A DNA stretch of 64,000 nucleotides from Heritiera littoralis. Taxonomy: Eukaryota; Streptophyta; Magnoliopsida; Malvales; Malvaceae. The position numbers were made by a program, and so were the translations under genes. The notes below the pieces were generated by a model that saw nothing but the letters and a program-made list of their open reading frames with translations, did not search any database and had not been told where the DNA came from. The stretch covers positions 1,984,001-2,048,000 of the forward strand of contig JAPDPK010000082.1 of the NCBI GenBank assembly GCA_031772115.1. Reading direction: 5' to 3'. Of the stretch, positions 34,801 to 44,700 are shown piece after piece; position 1 is the stretch's first letter, and each line of letters begins with the position of its first letter.

Positions 34801-35392
34801 TGATATGGCAAAGCCCATTCACCTTGGGCTAGGGCCCAAGGACGTCAGGTTTTGCCACGAGGCGAAGTGTTATTGGGCCACGTGGCCTTCGACGACAGGG
34901 ATCCTCTCCCTCCTGCGACAAAACCTCTATCGCTGGCGGATGACTCTGGAGTCTATCGCCATTGCTCGACGTGCGACATGTGGCATAGATTCGACCTCCC
35001 GTTTAAGCGACATACACCTCCTGCCATTATGGGCTACATCCAGTTTCTCGCCGGCGACAGGCTCTCCACTACGCCCGGAATTGATGGAATTTGTGTTATA
35101 TTTGGAAACAGACTCCTACCAAACAGACGTAAATCACCCCTAGGTAATTACCCTAGAATATTTGCCTATAAATAGGCTTCAGGTAAAATTCTATTCTCGA
35201 ATTTTTGACGACTGGCTTTTACGCTTCCTAACACTTAAGAACCTTTTGCTGACTTAAGCATCGGAGCACCACGCAAGGAAAAACTCCTGCGTTCCTCTGA
35301 CTTTTCTTGTTTTACAGAAGCTTTTTGGAGACACGTGGAGGAAGAATACAAATATCGACGTCAGCACGTATTTATTCTTGTTTTGTGCAACA
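34801..35392 (+). repeat. 3' LTR
   Basis: 592 bp, TG...CA ends, with a TATA-like tataaatagg at about 35167-35176. Many differences from the 5' LTR are C/T or G/A, consistent with methylation-driven decay. It keeps several CG sites that the 5' copy has lost. Confidence 0.95.
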
Positions 35393-36092
35393 ATTAAAGT
35401 TTTTATGTCAATAGATTGAAATAGGTTATATAAATCAATATCTAAACTTACGTTAAATAGTCTAGAGTTAAGATGATAACACAATCTTACTTTATTTTTT
35501 TTATTTTTTCAATATTTCATAAAAAGTATGTTTTTACTTTTAAAATCTAAAAATTCCAACGATAATAAATTAAATAATATTTAAAAGGTATTTCTCTTTC
35601 TTAAAAATTAAAATTGCCAGAATATGATTTAAACTTGAAATATTTTATTTCAAAAGTTACAAATACTATTAAGAAACAATATCACTTGCTTGATTTTTTT
35701 TAATAAAAAAGAATAATGAGAGAAGTCAACATTATTGAGAGAAAAATGAGCCTTATATATTAATTAATTAATCTTATGTGTATTTATATTATATATACTA
35801 TGTCAAATAGTTGAAGAGATTTTTTCTAATATTTAAGTTCAAAAAAGTATAATCATATTAATATATAAAGGAATAAGAATCTTGCTACAAACACACAACC
35901 ACACACACATATATACGTATGATTATATGAGTTTATTTTTGAAATATTGTTAGTAAAGTTTTTTAATTTTATAAATAAACTTAAAAGATGTAACATGTCA
36001 TCATATTAATTCTATTTGTAAAATCTAAAAAATTATACGAAATAATTTTCCTCCATACATTGAGAGAAAACATAAATTAGAATAGAATACAG
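35393..36092. other. AT-rich spacer between the retroelement and RPS9M
   Basis: No gene was recognised; short CA-rich stretch at about 35890-35920. Confidence 0.4.
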
Positions 36093-36374
36093 TTGGGCTT
36101 GGGAATGTGATTGGATTGGAGTGGGCAGAAGTCACTTCGCCGAAAAGAACTCGACGAGAGTGTGATTAATGTAGCCCATGAAATACCCGAAGTGGTGATC
36201 TGGCCCATTTGATGGAAATAGTTTTAGAATCTATGGGCTTTTTGGGCCCACGGATATTTGATTTAGACCGGGCCGGTTCAAAATATCCCTAATTTCTAAA
36301 ACCCTGTCCATAGCAAAAACGAAAATCCTACTTTCTTCTTCCCAACCCTCCCCAAAACCCTTTCTTTTCCCACA
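36093..36374 (+). promoter_or_regulatory. RPS9M promoter region with clustered site II (TGGGCY) motifs
   Basis: TGGGCC/T or its complement occurs at about 36094, 36172, 36201, 36234 and 36244. Site II clusters of this kind are typical of plant promoters for mitochondrial and ribosomal protein genes. AAACCC-type telo-box-like sequences occur at about 36298 and 36353. A pyrimidine-rich leader (cttcttcccaaccctcccc) precedes the ATG. Transcription start is not determined. Confidence 0.6.
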
Positions 36375-39300
36375 ATGCTCTCTCGTCTCCTCCCCAAAGC
36401 TTCTCGTTTTCGTCTACTGCCCGTACTCTCCTCCAAATCCCAACCATATCCGCCGTTCCATCAACAACCTCTCGTTTCTCTCCTCCGTTTTCTCTCAACC
36501 AATCAAAACAACAACAACAACAATAGAAAAGATCAATCATTTTCCGATCCGTGGAAGCTTTCCCTAGAAACTGACGGAAATTTCGGTAATCTCTTCTCTG
36601 ATGAGTCTGGGAACCTCCCCGAAATCTCCGGCGTTTACGAGTCTCCTGCCGCCGCCGGTGAGAAAGACAATGATGCTGGAAAGAAGAGTGGGGAAGACGA
36701 TTGGTTGGTTGGAGAGGAAGATAAAGCGTGGAGCTTTGGAGAAGAAGAGAAAGATGACGGCGTGTTCGATTTAAAAAAGGAAAGTGTACGGGATATTGGT
36801 GAAACAGGACGTGAAACTAGTATTGCCCCGGGTAGTGATGGGGTTGAGGAGCAGAAGAAACTTGAAGAAGAAGAGAAACAGCTCACTGCAGTACTCAAAG
36901 GTAAGCTATATATATTATATAAATAAAACAATTGTTAGCAATTTATTGTGATTATTATTGGTATTGTTTTTCTTATTGGATTGAAAAACATGAAATTTAT
37001 TGTTATTTTTCATACATAGAACAATTGATAGCAATTTATTGTTATTATTATTGGAATTGTTTTTCTTATAGGATTGAAAAATATTAAATTTATGTTTATT
37101 TTGGCATTGCAATTACAATTAATAATTACAGAGAAAAAGTTGCAATTGGGGATTGTCGAATTGGGATAGGTAGGGCATGCTTATTGAGCAAACTTGTCCT
37201 AGTTGAAAAAGTTTATATTGTTTGGTATTGCATTTGCTGCGAGATTGCAATTGCAATGAAACATGAATCAGATTGTTATGTGGAACGGAGCTTTGTCTGG
37301 TAGATGAAGAGTAGGTTGAGAACCAAGAAAAAAAGACGAACAATTTTATAAAACTTGGTGCCTTGGTGTTGTTATTTGTGTATAAAGGAGATGGCTACTT
37401 TTTTTCCTTGATGTATGTTTTGTGAGTTAAGACGAAGATTATACCCTTTTTGCAGGTCCGAATCGTGCATTTGGTGACCTTATTGCAGCATCCGGTGTCA
37501 CAGATGCCATGCTTGACAGTTTGATTGCTCTAAAGGACTTGGAAGGGGTCGACGGTTTGCCACCTTTAAGTGTTATAGAAGATATGCGTTATGAAAAGAA
37601 TACAAGGAAATCCACAAGAGCTGAAATAGAACGCCAGAAGCTGGAGGAAATGGCCAAAGCAAGAGTAAGGCAAGTGGATGATAAGGAAAGGGCCTATGGG
37701 ACTGGGAGAAGAAAATGTAGTATAGCCCGTGTTTGGGTTCAACCTGGTGATGGAAAATTTATTATAAATGACAAACAATTTGATGTCTATTTCCCATTGC
37801 TTGATCACCGTGCTGCTCTTCTGCGGCCATTCTCAGAGACCAAGACCTTGGGCCTTTGGGATATCACCTGCACTGTTAAAGGAGGTGGTGTTTCTGGTAA
37901 GATTATTACCTTGGAGTTTCACATCCTTTGGTTCTTTTTTTTTTAGAACATTAAAAATAGTAACTATATCTAGCAATGTCTCAGACTGACTTTGTTTGAC
38001 ACTTGAGGTTGAATCCATTCCCATTTTACTTCCATGCATCAATATTGTTAATATCATGCAGACAATTAGAATAAATTGATCTGGTCACTAGATTCATTTC
38101 AGCATCCACTTACCATAAATCCTGTGGCGAAAATATATTTATAATGATATGTGTGGTCTAAGTAAGAAATTTTGCATAGGTATTTAAATTTTTATCCAGT
38201 CATACTATTAATACTGGGAGCCTTCTACTTCCTATTGCTGCCTTGGACTTATCCTCCAAAATATTAATATGTTGTAACTTGTAAGATATTGTTTAAGAAG
38301 AAATTGAAAGTAAGAAAAGAAAAAAAAAGATGGAGAGAGAAGGATGTAGGCTACTTTATCATGTATAGGAAAAAAATTTGCCTATAGTAATAGAGCAGTG
38401 TTTAATATTCCATGCTGATCAGGCATTCAACATGTGGTGCAGAGAATCAATACAAGTGATTGAATTTTGTTATCAACATATTTTCTAGGCATTTTGAAGG
38501 CTTCTGAAGTAGTGCTATATTTATTCAAGCTTTTTGTTTTGTTGGGACCAGCCATGAGGAAATGTGATTTGCAAAATAAATTTTGATGCTTTATCCTCTC
38601 AGGTTGTATGGAGAACAATTGCAGTGCTTACTTTCTGCAAGAGTGAACTATGTTATACATGCTTTGGAAACTAATTTGGAGTGAGAGTAGACATCTTAGT
38701 TACCTTTTGAATTAATTTAAATTATTAGTTAAAAAATTCAAATAAATTAATCTAATGAAAGTCTAGTTAATGTGTTGACTTGTCATACATGTCTAACTTT
38801 AAAAAACTGAAAATTGCTGCTCATATTACAAGATTGACAACCAATGGCTATATCTTGTTGACACTGCTTGAGCATATGTTAAATGGTGGCAACTGGTATT
38901 GCCACCACAATGATACATAGCATGAGAAGTGTTAACTAGCTGAAGGCCCTTTTTAGTAAGTTAATTATTCTTTGCAAGTTATAGGCTTTGTGAGGTTTGG
39001 ATAATAAACAAGCGTCAATGTTCATTTATTTTTTCAGAATGCTTGCCTCTGCATTCCTACATGTTTGACCACTCCAAGAATACTTTCCCTCCCTGTTGAA
39101 ACTTATTATAAGTACCCTTCGCAGTTATCATACACTATTTTTAACTTAGTCAAATTATTGAGCTGATGAGGTTTGGGCAGTTTGCTCTTTCTTATTTTGT
39201 ACGTGTAAAAGGTTATGGAGTCCATTGGCTGGTGAATCTTAGAAACTGGATGTCACTGTACCCCTTCTTGCATTAAGATATCATCTAGAGGTGGCTGAAT

Positions 39301-39824
39301 ATGGTTCTGAGGATGGTGGTCCTTTTATGCTATAGTCTGTAGGATATAAACCTTAATTACCTTTGTCAGCTTAATTATAGTTTTAACACGCAAATGCCCT
39401 TTACCTAAGTCTAAATTTAATTGTTTTAGATAAGTACTATGTTGCATTATCGACTCTAGTTTTCGGCCTTGAAAGTAAAGCTGATTATCTGCTCTGTGAC
39501 AGGTCAGGTGGGAGCAATTCAGTTGGGAATCAGTAGGGCATTGCAAAACTTTGAGCCAGTTCTACGTCCTCCACTCAGAGCTGGTATTACCTCTTTTACC
39601 GTTGTGCATGATCATACAATTATACTGAACTAGTCCAATTTTAGGGTTTGGCATGGTCTTTTTACTTGTGATCTTTGCCGTTATATTTTTATCATATGAT
39701 CGTATTACTAAAAGGCTTGTGTGTCCTACCAGTTGGTTTCTTGACTAGGGATCCTCGCGTGGTGGAAAGGAAAAAACCAGGTAAGGCAAAAGCAAGGAAG
39801 AGCTTCCAATGGGTCAAGCGTTGA
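36375..39824 (+). CDS. RPS9M: Small ribosomal subunit protein S9 (uS9m), mitochondrial
   Basis: Four exons: 36375-36900, 37456-37896, 39503-39583, 39733-39824, all with GT-AG introns. They join without frame error to 379 residues plus TGA. The N-terminus (LSRLLPKASRFRLLP) is Arg/Ser-rich and free of acidic residues, as in a mitochondrial targeting peptide. A long acidic/linker region covers about residues 50-175. The uS9 domain starts at about residue 250 with YGTGRRKCSIARVWVQPG, continues with VKGGGVSGQVGAIQLGISRAL, and ends with LTRDPRVVERKKPGKAKARK and the conserved C-terminal KR (WVKR), whose tail reaches the ribosomal P site. Similar length and layout are known for plant mitochondrial S9. 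Site II motifs upstream suit a mitochondrial ribosomal gene. The exon 4 acceptor was chosen so that the frame reads AVGFLTRD. Confidence 0.95.
36927..37112. repeat. 93-bp tandem duplication in RPS9M intron 1
   Basis: Copies at 36927-37019 and 37020-37112 share caattgttagcaatttattg-like and ttgtttttctta-like blocks with about 85% identity. No effect on the exon structure. Confidence 0.85.
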
Positions 39825-41147
39825 TCAATCTTTGCCGGGCTGTTTCTCTTTGCTCAGTTGTTTCTCAAGTTATTTTTTGACTGGATGAAAAGGCAACCTT
39901 TATTTTATCATGCTGCAATAATTTCAATCATTCAAAAGCTTTGGTGGTTTGTTTTGTAATGTAGCTTGTAATCTAGATTTCCCAACTTGAGATAATGTAG
40001 CAGCAGCGTTAAGGAAAGATTTTGTTGACCAAAAAATATGTCTGAGATATTGCCACCATAACATGGTAGAAACCTTTTTTTGGTGAAAAAATGGAAAATT
40101 GGATGGTTTGCCTTCATTGATATGTATGCTATTATTTCAGATGTCATTAATCACTGGTTTTTCCAAAAAAAAAATTCTTTCTTTTTTCTTCTAAGTAATT
40201 TATTACTTTAAAATACTTGTTTTCTGAAGATAGGTTACAAATATAAATAAGCAGAGAAACAAAGAATACAATTTGATTAAAAATTAATTATTGAATATTT
40301 GAGCCCAATTTGAGCTGATTTATTTTTGTGGTACATGAACTGATTATTTAATACTGAATAAAAATATCCTACTGAAGTTGAAAATAAAATTTAAAATTTA
40401 TTGTACGAGTATATGCTCATTCAAAATTATTCAATCAATTAGGAATAAAATTGATATTCAAGGGTTTTTTAGTTCTAAGAAATTGACTATAAATAAAATT
40501 AAAATTATGATTAATCATCATTGAGTTTCAATGAGGTGATAATTAATCAATTTAACTTATATATAATATTGGTAAAATTTTTAAATTTGACTAAAAAATT
40601 ATTACCTGTTTATTAATTATAATAAAAATTAAAAATAATATAATTAAGCGGACATATAATAACACTATATATAAACTCCATATTTATAGAATAATGATAA
40701 TCCAAAACGAAAATTTTCGAAGGCGGTGGCTCCCCGTACGGAACGACTAGTCGGTTTACCTCCCCTATGCTTCTCTTGCAAAGACCGTTAGGTGTACTTG
40801 ATGAAGAAGTAAACTTGCTTCAAGCCTTCAACCATTGAAAACCAATTCTTTAGATTCGATAGCAGGAAAAAAAAGACAGAAGAGCAGTAGAGTTTTGATC
40901 CCTGAATCCCTCAGATTAAAAATGTTGAATTGCCCTGGTATTTTCTCTTTTCTCTCGTAGATTCTTCTAATTAGTTTGCTCATTTAAGGTAATCAGTCTC
41001 TTGGATTTGATTTGTTTTTCAATCTCTCTTTTTTTAATCAATTTGACTGAAAACCCTAATTTCTTCAATTCATTTATGATTCGCACTCTATCAATCTTTC
41101 AAGTTTAGAAAATTATGATATATTTTTTCTTATTCAGAGCTGTGGAT
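39825..41147. other. RPS9M 3' region, AT-rich spacer and leader of the NDUFAF8-RMC1 locus
   Basis: 39825-40150 is probably RPS9M 3' untranslated sequence. 40200-40690 is AT-rich spacer. From about 40700 the sequence looks like a 5' leader: a plausible leader intron has donor AAG|GTAATC at 40989 and acceptor TATTCAG ending at 41137. Short upstream ATG frames occur (for example at 40921, 12 codons). Confidence 0.5.
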
Positions 41148-41589
41148 ATGAAAGAAAAGAACACAATCTCTCCACTTAGGCGCATTTTAGTGAATTGTAC
41201 GGCACAGGTTTGTCGAAAAGAAACAGAAATGTGATTGCAGAAAGATATTTCCTTGATCCTGCTGTTAAATTCTGCTTGCACTTGCTCATTGTTTCCAATA
41301 AAATGTTGTCTTTGCAGGCGAAAGAATATGGAGCCTGTGTTGCAGCAAAAATTCCGGAAGTTGAACGAGATATGTGTTTGAAAGAATTTCTTGCACTAAA
41401 GACCTGCATGCAGAATACGGTATCCATATTCTAGGATTGCTTAGAATCATATTTTATCCATTAAAAGAAAGAAATATATCGTATTGCATAATTGGGTTGC
41501 AAAGATTTTAGCCTTTTCCTTATTGAAAAAACTGTGCTAACATTAATGTTTTCTACTCTTTTGGGTTATAGCTCCGGGGAAAGGTTTAA
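41148..41589 (+). CDS. Twin-CX9C protein, NDUFAF8-like complex I assembly factor
   Basis: Three small exons, 41148-41207, 41318-41419 and 41572-41589, GT-AG introns, joining to 59 residues plus TAA. The protein has C17-x9-C27 and C40-x9-C50, the twin CX9C pattern of CHCH proteins folded by Mia40 in the mitochondrial intermembrane space. The stretch KEYGACVAAK followed by ERDMCLKEFLALKTCMQ matches the pattern of human NDUFAF8 (C17orf89), which works with NDUFAF5 in building the complex I Q module; the plant role is inferred. The stop lies 205 bp upstream of the RMC1 ATG on the same strand. A GT-AG pair (41631-41790) in between would leave only 45 nt between the two frames in one mRNA. It could be annotated elsewhere as a conserved upstream ORF. 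The start chosen is the only ATG that yields both CX9C pairs. Confidence 0.85.
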
Positions 41590-41630
41590 TATTTGGAGCC
41601 TTGGAGGAAGTTTTTGGAAATTTGTTTAAG

Positions 41631-41790
41631 GTAAATCCAACGAACTTTTCCCTTTTATATTCTTTGATGCTAGTCTTTAATCTCTGATACATTCTTGCTA
41701 TTGTACTCATGATATTCTTTTCTGCTTTAGTATTAATATTATTCTCCAGCAATTTGAGTTTCCTGGTTAAAAAACTCAACGTAACCTTAG
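41631..41790 (+). other. Putative intercistronic intron linking NDUFAF8-like ORF to RMC1
   Basis: Donor AAG|GTAAAT at 41631 and acceptor ACCTTAG at 41784-41790 lie between the two coding regions. Removing it gives a 45-nt gap (41590-41630 plus 41791-41794) between the first stop and the RMC1 ATG. RNA evidence would decide; the alternative is a separate RMC1 promoter within 41.2-41.8 kb. Confidence 0.5.
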
Positions 41791-41794
41791 GAGA

Positions 41795-44700
41795 ATGGCT
41801 GTGAAAGCATCAAGTTCGCAAAACAATGTTGGTGGTTTAGGATCTGATGCATTATCACATGTTTTCATACAATATCCCCCTCTACGTTGCAACATTCCTG
41901 GATCAAGAGGTTTCTATTATGATGATGGAAATAAGTTGCTCATCTCACCTACGTCTGATCAGGTTTTATAGTTCTGAAAGTTAAATAATGTGCTTGAATT
42001 TTTTGATCTGGCAGTTCCTTATTTTTTTATTTGTTTATTTGCCTTTTGACACAGGTCTTTTCATGGAAAACTGCTCCATTTTCTCCTCTTGCTGCCCCTA
42101 TCACTGATTCAATAAGCGAAGGGCCTATCTGCTCCATCCGATTTTCTCTAGATGAAAAGCTTATAGCAGTCCAACGGTCCAACATTTTGATACAATTTTG
42201 GCTCAGAGAAACAGGGGAAACTTTCACTCACAAGTGTAAGTCTGAGTCAGAGAGTATACTGGGGTTTTTCTGGACTGATTGTCCGTCGTGTGATATTGTA
42301 GTTGTAAAGACCAGGTAGGGGAAACTTCCTGTCTGTTTTACTTTTATACTAAATAATGATTTTGTTGTTGTTGTGAATATCTTAAACCTTGATATTTTAT
42401 GTAAGAAATTCACCTTCAATGGTGATCTGATATTTTTGACAGGAAATAGAATTTCATATAATAGCAATGTTATCCTGCAGCTAAATGCTTACTTCGGTTT
42501 CACTTGGATATATCCACGGTTATAATATTTACAAGAGGAGGGGAACCTTGGTGCAACGGTAAATGTTGTTCATTTGTGACTTGGAGGTCATGGGTTCTAG
42601 TGGAAACAGCCTCTTTGTTAATGCAGAGGGAAGGCTGTGTACAATGACCCTCCTCAGTCCTCATAATGTGGGAGCCTTGTCATCTGGATTGCCCTTTTTT
42701 TTAATAATATTTACAAAGAAATTTTGATGAGCCTACTGATTTGGTAATAACTTTTTTCCTTTTTCCACATGAGGAGCACTGCAGCTTAAAATTTATGATC
42801 TCTATCCAAATCCCAGGCAACCCTTAACACTCTAACTAAGCTCAAGCGAGGAATTTGGAGATACCTACCATTTAGCATGCATCAAAAACATGTTATTATC
42901 ACGTAATGCACATCATTTATCCTACCCTAATTCCTATTTTAGCAATGCATAGACTCTTTCTGGCCTTGCAATTAGGTAAAGATGTTTTAAGACTTTTGTA
43001 TTAGACATGGCATTGTGCATTTTCTTTTGATATTCATGCATGGACCCTGCTGTCTTTGCTGCATGACCAAAGACAGAAGTAAATATAAAAAGAGAAAGGA
43101 AAAACATTATCATTTAGGGAAGTATTCATTCTTGGACATTTTATATCATTGCTTCCGTGAAAGTGAACAAAGTATGCAGCTCTTTTTTTGGGAGATACTG
43201 CTTTAGCGTGGATCCAGACTAAGCAGCAATTCCCTAGGCCAGAATCAAGAATCTTTCTTGTATTTTTTACTGTTAAAATTAATTTAGCAACTTAAAAGGA
43301 TTGTGCATCGAACTTAAATCAAGTCAATCTCACAAGATCTGCAATCATTGTTGTCCATGTTATTGAGTGATAATCATCCTTCTTTGACCTTTATGAGTTA
43401 TGTCGTATAGACTTATTTCTTCTTTTTTTTTTTCCTTTCATGTGTCTACTTTTGTTGCCACCAAAGATTTTATGTGTTCAATTCACTGAAATGAACTTTA
43501 ATTGCAGTGGGTTAGATTTGTTTGCTTATGATTATGTCTCAAAGTCACTTGTCTTGGTGGAGACAAGGAAGTTGAACGTTAGTTGGTATGTCTACACACA
43601 TGAGAGCAGATTGCTTCTTCTTGCTTCCGGAATGCAGTGCAAGACATTCTATGGATTTCAGGCATGGCTACAAACTTCACTATTTGCTTAATTTTCTAGA
43701 AATCCTCTTAGATTTAGTCTCTAATTTGGTTAGGTTAAGCTTGCTTTATGCATGAAAATTAGCTTGAAGTTTTATCTCGAAGGCAAAAGTGAGAAAATGG
43801 TCTAAAAACCATAATTGTTCATCTACTGAAGTGGACATGAATATGTAGCATTAAAGTGAATGATGACTCTCTTCTGAAAGGGATCCCTGTTATTTTGGTT
43901 CCTTTAACCTTTAATGGATGGTACATAGATTGTGATCCTTTATGTCCTCGATTTCATTAATTTTACAAGTTGTTATCTCTTATGTGCAGCTTTCATCTGC
44001 TGGGATTATTCGATTACCAAAGTTTGAGATGGTAATGGCTAAATCTGAAGCTAACAGTAAGCCTGTCCTTGCTTCCGAAGATGTCTATATTGTCACTGTG
44101 TATGTTTCTTTTATCTATTTTTGCGAGTACACCAAATTGTTTGCTAAATTATTTATACATTAATATATGCTTTTTTGTACTTTGACAGCTATGGGAGAAT
44201 ATACTGCTTGCAAGTTGATAGAGTTGCAATGGTACTGCATTCATATAGGTTTTACCGTGATGCTATTATTCAACAGGTTAGTGTTACTCAAAACACCCTT
44301 TGGTTCATTCAGGTGCAGGCTTTTTTCAGTTGGTTTAATGTTGGAATCCTAACTATCTTCATTCCATCTGCAGGGTTCATTACCGATTTATTCGAGCAAG
44401 GTTTCTGTGAGTGTGGTTGATAATGTACTACTTGTGCACCAAGTAGATGCTAAGGTTGTTATACTCTATGACATATTTGCCGATTCTCGAGCTCCCATAT
44501 CTGCTCCGCTTCCTGTACTGTTGAGGGGTTTTCCAAGGTCCAACAGTTTTACATCTCGACCTAGCAGAAAAGAAAGTGAAGGTTCAGAGGCCTCTAATAC
44601 AAATGATCATGAAGCAATTATTTATGGAGATGACTGGACCTTTTTGGTTCCTGACCTTATTTGTGATGTCGCTAATAAGCTTTTATGGAAGATCCACTTA

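Larger units (their letters stand above)
23390..35392 (+). mobile_element. Degenerate Ty3/gypsy LTR retrotransposon, Tat lineage (Retand-like)
   Basis: About 12 kb bounded by two LTRs that both begin tgatatggcaaagccc and end ttgtgcaaca. In order it holds a tRNA-Asp-like primer binding site, gag, a zinc-knuckle, protease, reverse transcriptase, the start of RNase H, a tandem array, an antisense gene with a Transposase_28-like domain, a polypurine tract and the 3' LTR. Gene order, the VDNGSS protease motif, the YVDD reverse transcriptase and the antisense extra ORF fit the Retand/Grande group of the Tat lineage. It lacks an integrase, carries many stops and hosts a nested solo LTR, so it cannot move by itself. 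Flanks tcatt and attaa do not form a clear target duplication. Confidence 0.93.

Noticed and set aside
36328..36931. Minus-strand frames opposite RPS9M exon 1
   Set aside because: They are shadows of the well-supported plus-strand exon.
43636..43989. GT donor at 43637 (gca|GTGCAAG) for RMC1 intron 3
   Set aside because: It would remove 25 nt and break the reading frame; the GC donor at 43662 keeps it.
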